5,456 nt of DNA from a bacterium (GTDB lineage Bacteria; Arandabacterota; Arandabacteria; Arandabacterales; Arandabacteraceae). The stretch's first letter is position 1, and every line of letters begins with the position of its first letter. The notes beneath the pieces were generated by a model. The model saw nothing but the letters and a program-made list of their open reading frames with translations, searched no databases and was not told where the DNA came from. Made by a program: the position numbers and the translations under genes. Where the stretch lies: NCBI GenBank assembly GCA_025774405.1, contig JALGWB010000156.1:1-5456 (forward strand), written 5' to 3'. Shown piece after piece: positions 1 to 4,898 of the stretch.

Positions 1-294
1 GAGGTAGGCGAAGTCAGTCAGCCCTTTGAAAGTGAGCTTGGCATTGAGATTATAAGACTTGAAGAGATCAGGCAGCCCAAGCAGCTCAGCTACGAAGAAG
101 CGAAGGCCTATGTTAGGAAATTCATTGCTAACACGAGGGCAAACGAGGTTTTAGCAGAGTGGATAGAAAGCAAGAAGCAGGAGATCGGCTTTAGGATAAA
201 TGAGGAATTATTGAGAACCGCCAGGATGCCTCTGCCGGAATATATGAATCTTCGTGCGAAGCCTTCGAAGGTCAAGGAGTCTAAAGCAAACTGA
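1..294 (+). CDS. Parvulin-type (PpiC/SurA-like) peptidyl-prolyl isomerase, C-terminal part
   Basis: Frame 1 is open from the first base to a TGA at 292-294 and gives 97 residues; the 5' part lies outside the window. The first residues, VGEVSQPFESELGIEIIRLE, match the end of a parvulin domain, where the usual pattern is VGevS.pv.t.fGyHIIkl. They are followed by a charged helical stretch (about residues 30-70, ending in INEELL), like the helix after the last parvulin domain in SurA/PrsA-type chaperones. Such proteins isomerise X-Pro bonds and help envelope proteins fold in the periplasm. The usual GYHII active-site histidine is replaced here by Glu (residue 16 of the fragment), so catalytic activity in this domain is doubtful and a chaperone role is possible. 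The gene converges on the glycosyltransferase gene with only 7 bp between stop codons. The family assignment is good; the exact subfamily cannot be told from the fragment. Confidence 0.82.
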   Translation, partial: EVGEVSQPFESELGIEIIRLEEIRQPKQLSYEEAKAYVRKFIANTRANEVLAEWIESKKQEIGFRINEELLRTARMPLPEYMNLRAKPSKVKESKAN

Positions 295-301
295 GAGCCA
301 T

Positions 302-2497
302 CTACCTGTGCTGTAATAGCAGGTCAAGATTGCGCCTGGCAGTCATGTTAGATGGGTTGACCTCGAGTGCAGCTTCCCACATCTGCCGAGCCTGCTCAGG
401 TTTACCTTCTCTGGCGTAGATCACACCGAGGTTGACCAGGCTTCCCTCATGATTTGGATTTATCCTCAAGATTTCCTCGTAGAGGGATCGGGCCTCCTCG
501 AGGCGACCGGATTGCTGAAGGATGACTGCTTGGTTGTAACGGAGATTGATGTTAGTGGAGGCACTCGAGCCAAGCTGCTTGATTATACTTCTTGCTTCTT
601 CGTCCCTTCCAATCTGAGTATAAAGGCTTGCAAGAGCAAGGGCTATGTCCGGGTCCACAGGGTTGATCTTTGTGGCTTGCTCATACGCTGATATCGCCTC
701 TTCAAGCCGGTCTTCGTCGTGGTAGAGGCTACCCAAGTTAACCCAGGCCCGCCAGTTGTCGGGATGAAGCTCAACCTCCTTCTTGAACAATTCCTCAGCG
801 CGTGCAACATTGCCTTGCTTTCGTTCGAGCGTGGCGAGCAGGTTATAGCCGTCTTCAATGAACGGGGCTGACCTGAGGCATTTTTCGACCGCAATTCGCG
901 CCTTGTCAAGCCTATCCTGTTTCAAGTAGACCATAGCAAGGGCACGATAAGCAGTAGCCATGTTGGGGAGCACCTCGGTAGCCTTCGAAAGAAAAGCTAT
1001 CGCCTGGTTGTAATTGCCCCTGCTCATCTCAATCAAACCGATCTGCTCATAGGCTTCTGCCCATTTCGGATTCACCTGAAGAGCTTTGTCACAGTATTCG
1101 AGGGCTTCATCCAGGTTGCCGTTCTCAATCAAAGCCTTACTCATCTGGGTGTACGACTGAGCAAAATCAGGCAGATGCTCGCCAGTCAGATTAAAATTGA
1201 CCAGGAGTGCGAAGCCGCTTACACATATCAACCAGGCGGCAAGCCTGCCGTATTTGCGTCTCAAGGCGCACCTGACGCAAGTGGCAATAGCAATGGCGGC
1301 AAGGATGCACAAAGCGGGCACAGCCGGAGCCCGATACCTTGCGCAGACAAAGAAGGCAATGGTCGCAAAGAAGTATGCGATGACAAAGGCAACTATGTAG
1401 AAATAGGTGCGCACTTTACTCAGACAAAACAGAAGCCCCACAAGGGCGATGGGTGCCACAGTTCCAAAACCAACGATGGGGTTCATGAGAATTGGCGAAG
1501 TCGTTCGAATGAAGTTGTAGTCCTGGTTATTCGGAAACTCCTGTCTATTGAAGAACAGGGCAGTCTTCTTGAGCATGAGTTTGAGCCACTGGACTGGCTG
1601 ATTGCGTATGAAATGTAGACCTTTGGATGTCCAATATTTCGACACCTCTCGATACGTGGGTTGTCTTCCGAGAATACTCTTGGGGATCGCAATCATGTCT
1701 CGATAGCCACCCCACCAGTCCTTTCTTATCTCCGGACTCGTTGCGCTCCAACCGTTTGCCTCGGGGTTGTTGCCAAGATAGAAGTTGATACCTGCCTGCC
1801 AGACAACCGGTATGAACTCGCCTGAAACCAGGTAGTTGTGCATGGTAACGGGGATGACAGGCAATACCATGCCTACGACTATCAGCAAGGTCATAGCCCG
1901 TCGTTTCGTAAACATCAGTGAGCCGATTGCAATCAACGGCAGGAAAAGCCCAATGGTTGGTCTTGTAATGAGTGCAAATCCAAATGTCACACCTGCAGCA
2001 AACCATAGCCGACTGCTCCCCCGCCTTGCTAATTCGAGTAGGTAAATCCCGAGCATAACAAGGAATGTAAACAGGTTTTCGGTCAGGATTTCACCATCGA
2101 AATAGATAAGTACTGGATAGGTGGCGCAAAGAATGCCAGCTATAAGCGCTGCGACCTTGCCGGCCAGCCGTGCTGTCAGGAGAAACACGATAACGCATGT
2201 CAGACTGCCGAGCAGGAATTGCACTATCCTTGGCACAAGATAGGAACCGTGCGAAACTCTATAAATCAATCCCAGGACATAAGGATAAAGCGGAGCCCTG
2301 AAGAAAGGCTCTTCACCCATCAAGTTGCCATCGGCTATGCTGCGAGCCCACGTATCGTGATAGGCTCCGTCCATGATGGGATGATCAAAAAATGGAAGGT
2401 TCCTGAGATCCCTTAGGTAAGCCAACCTCAAGCCCAGAGCAATCGTGAAAACTATGGCAATGAGAAGCCAGGCCTTTCTTGACTCAGGTGGTTTCAG
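302..2497 (-). CDS. GT-C (family 39-like) membrane glycosyltransferase with C-terminal TPR domain
   Basis: Membrane protein of 731 residues from the preferred start. Such enzymes (ArnT/PMT superfamily) transfer sugars from polyprenyl-phosphate donors to lipid, glycan or protein acceptors on the outer face of the inner membrane. Residues 10-30 form the first membrane helix. The following loop has the acidic pattern IMDGAYHDTWA (about 41-51), where this superfamily keeps its catalytic Asp, and RAPLYPY (67-73). About ten more helices follow, with LTEN near 138-141 and RYRAPAVPAL near 387-396. Residues 446-717 contain about eight TPRs of roughly 34 residues (repeated A-Y/L-G-A-P spacing, for example DEALEYCDKALQVNP), likely a protein-docking scaffold. 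I prefer a CTG start at 2497: it lies 6 nt after AGGAGG, and a strong promoter sits just upstream. The first common start, TTG at 2431, has no SD and would remove helix 1. An in-frame TGA at 2519-2521 bounds the gene. Acceptor and sugar are unknown. Confidence 0.85.
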   Translation of the reverse strand: MKPPESRKAWLLIAIVFTIALGLRLAYLRDLRNLPFFDHPIMDGAYHDTWARSIADGNLMGEEPFFRAPLYPYVLGLIYRVSHGSYLVPRIVQFLLGSLTCVIVFLLTARLAGKVAALIAGILCATYPVLIYFDGEILTENLFTFLVMLGIYLLELARRGSSRLWFAAGVTFGFALITRPTIGLFLPLIAIGSLMFTKRRAMTLLIVVGMVLPVIPVTMHNYLVSGEFIPVVWQAGINFYLGNNPEANGWSATSPEIRKDWWGGYRDMIAIPKSILGRQPTYREVSKYWTSKGLHFIRNQPVQWLKLMLKKTALFFNRQEFPNNQDYNFIRTTSPILMNPIVGFGTVAPIALVGLLFCLSKVRTYFYIVAFVIAYFFATIAFFVCARYRAPAVPALCILAAIAIATCVRCALRRKYGRLAAWLICVSGFALLVNFNLTGEHLPDFAQSYTQMSKALIENGNLDEALEYCDKALQVNPKWAEAYEQIGLIEMSRGNYNQAIAFLSKATEVLPNMATAYRALAMVYLKQDRLDKARIAVEKCLRSAPFIEDGYNLLATLERKQGNVARAEELFKKEVELHPDNWRAWVNLGSLYHDEDRLEEAISAYEQATKINPVDPDIALALASLYTQIGRDEEARSIIKQLGSSASTNINLRYNQAVILQQSGRLEEARSLYEEILRINPNHEGSLVNLGVIYAREGKPEQARQMWEAALEVNPSNMTARRNLDLLLQHR

Positions 2498-2503
2498 CCA
2501 GAT

Positions 2504-2509
2504 CCTCCT
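2504..2509 (-). promoter_or_regulatory. Ribosome binding site AGGAGG that decides the glycosyltransferase start
   Basis: On the minus strand a perfect AGGAGG lies 6 nt before a CTG codon at 2497-2495, in frame with the glycosyltransferase and downstream of an in-frame TGA (2521-2519). No ATG, GTG or TTG in this frame lies near it; the next is the TTG at 2431, about 70 nt away with no SD. This supports initiation at CTG 2497, which restores the N-terminal membrane helix. The non-standard start codon is inferred. Confidence 0.6.
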
Positions 2510-2531
2510 CCGGTTAGTTCATTACCAGCCT

Positions 2532-2560
2532 ATTATCTTAGCCTCCTTCATCTTAGTCAA
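2532..2560 (-). promoter_or_regulatory. Sigma-70-type promoter of the glycosyltransferase gene
   Basis: On the minus strand TTGACT (2560-2555) is followed after 17 nt by GATAAT (2537-2532), each one base from the -35 and -10 consensus at optimal spacing. Transcription would begin near 2525 and give a leader of about 28 nt carrying the AGGAGG at 2509-2504. The position fits a start codon near 2497 well. Confidence 0.7.
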
Positions 2561-2775
2561 GCCGAAGGCACATCGAATTTGGACTTAAGTCGCTGGCGGT
2601 TCCATCCGAGAAAATCACTAGACGGAGTGGTTACAGTCACACTGGGCTAACTGCGCCGTGGAGGATAGGTTTTTGGATGGTTTTCGGATGTGAAGCATTG
2701 TAGGGGAAGGGGGTGGGGTCAGTTTCGCTGGCATGGAAGCCGCGATTATGGCAAGGAGGTTAGGCACTGGACCAA
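2561..2775. other. Intergenic stretch between divergent genes, no gene seen
   Basis: This non-coding part lies between the glycosyltransferase promoter and the first Cys-rich gene. It contains a 10-bp palindrome GACTTAAGTC (2582-2591) and a G-tract cluster GGGGAAGGGGGTGGGG (2703-2718). It also has an isolated AAGGAGG (2753-2759) with no good start codon after it. I found no convincing plus-strand promoter for the gene at 2802; GATTAT at 2744-2749 could be a -10 element but lacks a recognisable -35. That gene may use another sigma factor or an activator. Confidence 0.5.
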
Positions 2776-2794
2776 CTCCAGCTTAAGCGGAGGG
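2776..2794 (+). promoter_or_regulatory. Ribosome binding site inside a small hairpin, first Cys-rich gene
   Basis: GGAGGG (2789-2794) lies 7 nt before ATG 2802 and sets that start rather than the in-frame GTG at 2796, which is only 1 nt from the SD. The SD can pair with CTCC at 2776-2779: CTCC, bulged A, GC, loop TTAA, GC, GGAG. The pairing is seen in the sequence; an effect on translation is inferred. Confidence 0.5.
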
Positions 2795-2801
2795 TGTGAT
2801 A

Positions 2802-3617
2802 ATGAAGTATCTCATGATGGTTGTTTTGATTCTGTCCATAGCCTCAAGTGCTTTCGGAGCGAGCACGAAAGCTTTTCAACTCAAGGATGATTTTGGCACT
2901 GAACGGCTCTACGACTGCGCGCTTCAGTACTACTACTACATCCCGTGCCCTACCAGTTCCTGGTTCTGGGCTTACAGCGGGTTTAACCCAGGTGACATTG
3001 TAGGTGTGATCTTTGATGTCGGTGATCAGGGAACTGGTGGTTATCCACCTTGCGATCCATTCACCTGCCAGACACTGGAGGCAGTGAGAGTGCTCGATTT
3101 TGCCGGTTACGGAACAGTGTATCCAGGGCTCTTCACAGTCGAGATGGACATCTGGTGTCCTCCGTGCCCGCTGGTCAATCTTTACAACAGCGGACCAATC
3201 GAGACCCACTTTGGCTGGAACTACATCGAGCTTAGTTCACCTCTGTGTCTAACACCGTGCTTCGACGGTGAAGATCTGAGTTTCGTCGTTACCATGACCC
3301 ATACAGGAACCAATGGAGCGTATCCAGCATGGGGAATGGATAACGTCAGCTCACCCCTCGCGGAAGGTTGTGAGTTGCATGACACTGGCTGTCTGCCTGC
3401 AACCTATCCAAGAACGTTTACGCACTCCGGCTATTTCGGCAACGGAGATCCATGCCAGTACTACCCGCCATTGGGATTCTGCGATGGTGGTGATACGACA
3501 CAAGATTGCACCCAGTTTGGGTTGATTGAGCTCGCATGGCGCGCATATATCATCTGCTCGGGTCCTTCGGCCACCGAGCCGAGTACATGGGGTAATATCA
3601 AGCGGATTTACCGGTAG
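2802..3617 (+). CDS. Secreted Cys-rich protein of unknown family, paralog 1
   Basis: Protein of 271 residues whose function I do not recognise. Residues 1-19 are a signal peptide (MKYL, hydrophobic core, then SSAFG), with likely cleavage after G19, so it is exported. The mature part has 14 cysteines (39, 49, 84, 89, 119, 122, 149, 153, 190, 197, 218, 227, 236, 252), an even number that fits disulfides. It is rich in Tyr, Trp, Gly and Pro and has no membrane helix, as in a compact beta-rich extracellular domain. Landmarks are DDFGTE (29-34), YYYYIPCPT (43-51), LDFAGYGTVYPGLFTV (98-113), AYPAWGMDN (173-181), GCELHD (189-194) and the tail ATEPSTWGNIKRIYR at the very end. By eye it is about 60% identical to the next gene's product. 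The start at ATG 2802 gives the same MKYL N-terminus as the paralog and a well-spaced SD. No enzyme motif is visible; a surface or structural role is a guess. Confidence 0.85.
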   Translation: MKYLMMVVLILSIASSAFGASTKAFQLKDDFGTERLYDCALQYYYYIPCPTSSWFWAYSGFNPGDIVGVIFDVGDQGTGGYPPCDPFTCQTLEAVRVLDFAGYGTVYPGLFTVEMDIWCPPCPLVNLYNSGPIETHFGWNYIELSSPLCLTPCFDGEDLSFVVTMTHTGTNGAYPAWGMDNVSSPLAEGCELHDTGCLPATYPRTFTHSGYFGNGDPCQYYPPLGFCDGGDTTQDCTQFGLIELAWRAYIICSGPSATEPSTWGNIKRIYR

Positions 3618-3626
3618 TAGCCTGAA

Positions 3627-3652
3627 GGGGGGATGTCATATGACATCCCCCC
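3627..3652 (+). terminator. Perfect palindrome after paralog 1, probable terminator hairpin
   Basis: A 26-bp perfect palindrome begins 9 nt after the TAG stop, with arms GGGGGGATGTCAT and ATGACATCCCCCC. This gives a very stable stem of about 11 bp with a 4-nt loop. There is no T-tract behind it; the next bases are C, GG and a further small palindrome TCTCCGGAGA (3656-3665). It could act as a terminator of limited efficiency, an mRNA 3'-end stabiliser, or both. A strong promoter 50 nt downstream fits a transcript ending here. Confidence 0.65.
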
Positions 3653-3704
3653 CGGTCTCCGGAGATGGCTTGCGCTGGCTCTTGCAGTATAGCGCATATT
3701 TTTC

Positions 3705-3734
3705 TTGACAGCGTAGCGAAGACTATGCTATACT
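3705..3734 (+). promoter_or_regulatory. Strong sigma-70-type promoter for paralog 2
   Basis: A perfect TTGACA (3705-3710) and TATACT (3729-3734, five of six matches) are separated by 18 nt. An AT-rich stretch (CATATTTTTC, 3695-3704) precedes the -35 and may act like an UP element. Transcription would start near 3741 and leave about 135 nt of untranslated leader before ATG 3876. The second paralog can therefore be expressed independently of the first. Confidence 0.75.
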
Positions 3735-3740
3735 GGGGTC

Positions 3741-3875
3741 TGTCGGAGGAAGTTGTAAAGGTCTGGCTTCACGGGGCAGAGTATGCCCGAGTAAGGTAGA
3801 GCTCAAGGGTCATCCGTTACGGGTGATTATGAGCTTGAAGTTTGTGACTACTCCTCAACAGAGGGAGGTTCGGAC
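3741..3875 (+). promoter_or_regulatory. Long structured 5' leader of paralog 2, possible cis-regulatory RNA
   Basis: Three hairpins can be drawn by hand. The first is GGGCA, loop GAGTA, TGCCC (3774-3788). The second is compound: GAGCTCA/TGAGCTT (3799-3805/3830-3836) encloses an internal loop and TCATCCG-TTA-CGGGTGA (3810-3826). The third, CTCCTC/GAGGGAG with loop AACA (3851-3867), covers most of the SD GGGAGG (3863-3868), which lies 7 nt before ATG 3876. I could not match the leader to a riboswitch class I know. It may instead be an unregulated stabilising leader. The pairings are seen; regulation is inferred. Confidence 0.4.
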
Positions 3876-4733
3876 ATGAAGTACTTAGCTCTAGCGTTGG
3901 TGCTGGTGCTTGCCACATCTGTGTTTGGCTTGGAGAAGAAAGCCTATCAGATGAGGGATGACTTCGGCACTGAGCCACTTTACGATTGTCAGCTTCAGTA
4001 CTACTACTACATTCCGTGCCCTACCTATTCGTGGTTCTGGGCATATACTGGATTTGAGCCTGGTGACATCGTAGGTACCTGGTACACCATTGGTGATGCT
4101 GGTACAGGTGGGTTCGATCCATGCGATCCGACGGATTGTATGGATCTTGAGCAGTTCATTGTGTTAGATTTTGCTGGATACGGCACAGTTTATCCGGGTC
4201 TGTTCACTGTGAACTTTGAAGTTTGGTGTGCAGATGCCGATGGGTGCCCGATTGGGCAGCCGCTGTGGTCGAGTGGCCCTTATGAGACGCACGGTGGTTG
4301 GAACCTCATAGATGTTGTTCCACCGGTGAGTGTGTGTCCGTGCGTGGTGGAGCCTGATCCGCCATCAGCTCCGAGGTTCTTGATCACGGCTACCCACATA
4401 GGTAGCAATGCTGCTTATCCTGCATGGGGAATGGATAACATCAGCACAGCCATCGAGACGGGTTGTGAGCTCCATGACAATGGCTGTCTGCCGGTTCTCT
4501 ATCCAAGACCGTACAACAGCTACTTCCCGACCATTCACTCGGGCTACTATGGCAATGGTGGTTTCACCTATTGTCCGGGCGGTCCGGCATGGTTCATCGA
4601 TGGTGCTGACACCACACCTGATGGAACGCTGTTTGGTTTCATCGAGATGGCATGGCGTGCTCGTATCATCTGCTCAGGTCCAACAGCCACCGAGCCCAGC
4701 ACCTGGGGCAACATCAAGTCAATGTACAGGTAG
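3876..4733 (+). CDS. Secreted Cys-rich protein of unknown family, paralog 2
   Basis: Protein of 285 residues, function not recognised. Residues 1-18 (MKYLALALVLVLATSVFG) are a signal peptide with likely cleavage after G18. The mature chain has 12 cysteines (38, 48, 83, 88, 118, 124, 154, 156, 197, 204, 233, 266), nearly all matching paralog 1, which has two more. Shared blocks include DDFGTE (28-33), YYYYIPCPT (42-50), PGDIVG (62-67), LDFAGYGTVYPGLFTV (97-112), AYPAWGMDN (180-188), GCELHD (196-201), HSGYYGNG (221-228) and the tail ATEPSTWGNIKSMYR. Compared with paralog 1 it has insertions near 118-130, 157-166 and 211-220, as expected for loops of one fold. The start is clear: SD GGGAGG 7 nt before ATG. 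The strong private promoter suggests good expression. No catalytic motif, LPXTG signal or lipobox is visible. Location after export (periplasm, surface or medium) cannot be told. Confidence 0.88.
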   Translation: MKYLALALVLVLATSVFGLEKKAYQMRDDFGTEPLYDCQLQYYYYIPCPTYSWFWAYTGFEPGDIVGTWYTIGDAGTGGFDPCDPTDCMDLEQFIVLDFAGYGTVYPGLFTVNFEVWCADADGCPIGQPLWSSGPYETHGGWNLIDVVPPVSVCPCVVEPDPPSAPRFLITATHIGSNAAYPAWGMDNISTAIETGCELHDNGCLPVLYPRPYNSYFPTIHSGYYGNGGFTYCPGGPAWFIDGADTTPDGTLFGFIEMAWRARIICSGPTATEPSTWGNIKSMYR

Positions 4734-4777
4734 TTCTCGATGCCAATCTGGGCATAGGGCAGAGATAGCAGAGACGA

Positions 4778-4801
4778 GGGGATGTCTGAAAGGGCATCCC
4801 C
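4778..4801 (+). terminator. Terminator hairpin after paralog 2
   Basis: GGGGATG (4778-4784) and CATCCCC (4795-4801) form a 7-bp stem, extended by a U-G and a C-G pair, with a loop of about 6 nt. It is followed by TTCCTGCTT, a weak T-rich tail. It lies 44 nt after the TAG stop. The stem core matches the hairpin after paralog 1. Confidence 0.65.
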
Positions 4802-4825
4802 TTCCTGCTTAGAGATATTGCCCAC

Positions 4826-4849
4826 CTTGCCAATTATTTGCTTGCCAAT
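4826..4849 (+). repeat. 9-bp direct repeat CTTGCCAAT before the MltD-like gene
   Basis: CTTGCCAAT occurs exactly at 4826-4834 and again at 4841-4849, 15 bp from start to start. The second copy contains the putative -35 element TTGCCA. This could be a pair of regulator half-sites, or chance in a short AT-rich region. Confidence 0.45.
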
Positions 4850-4871
4850 CAGGGAACGTTTCAACTAAATT
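4842..4871 (+). promoter_or_regulatory. Probable promoter of the MltD-like gene
   Basis: TTGCCA (4842-4847, five of six to consensus) is followed after 18 nt by TAAATT (4866-4871, four of six). It is placed after the terminator at 4778-4801 and 28 nt before the start codon, giving a short leader of about 20 nt with GAGGTGA before ATG. Moderate match only. Confidence 0.45.
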
Positions 4872-4898
4872 TAGCTTCTCGGGAAGGACAGAGGTGAA

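Larger units (their letters stand above)
2802..4733 (+). repeat. Tandem gene duplication (two diverged paralogs)
   Basis: The genes at 2802-3617 and 3876-4733 are direct tandem copies. Similarity extends to DNA: both contain CTTCAGTACTACTACTACAT (2920-2939 and 3991-4010), and the flanking bases are close to identical. The hairpins after each gene share a GGGGATGTC core, so the duplicated unit may include the 3' hairpin. The 5' leaders beyond the SD do not align by eye. Divergence at many codons argues for an old duplication or selection for different roles. Confidence 0.85.

Noticed and set aside
304..324. Imperfect hairpin ACCTG..CT/AGCAGGT between the convergent genes
   Set aside because: It needs a 2-nt bulge, lies inside the glycosyltransferase coding end, and has no T-tract on either strand, so a terminator cannot be supported.
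1175..1618. Plus-strand open frame of 147 codons
   Set aside because: It lies wholly antisense to the well-supported glycosyltransferase, has a low-complexity hydrophilic composition with no domain, and lacks a good SD.
1545..2006. Minus-strand open frame of 153 codons in another frame
   Set aside because: It overlaps the membrane domain of the glycosyltransferase in a shifted frame and shows no plausible protein features.
2582..2591. 10-bp palindrome GACTTAAGTC as an operator
   Set aside because: Single short palindrome upstream of the minus-strand -35, no second copy and no link to a regulator gene.
2733..2786. Possible 17-residue leader peptide (starts MEAAIMARR) before paralog 1
   Set aside because: No SD at the proper distance and no regulatory codon pattern; likely chance.
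2844..3209. Minus-strand open frame opposite paralog 1
   Set aside because: It is antisense to a gene whose frame is confirmed by its paralog; no SD or recognisable domain.
3799..3836. Compound hairpin considered as group II intron domain V or a c-di-GMP riboswitch
   Set aside because: It lacks the AGC triad and GNRA-capped layout of domain V and the conserved GEMM core; no intron or effector context is present.
4408..4812. Plus-strand open frame overlapping the end of paralog 2
   Set aside because: Shifted frame of a confirmed gene; a similar shadow frame exists in paralog 1 only because the DNA is duplicated.
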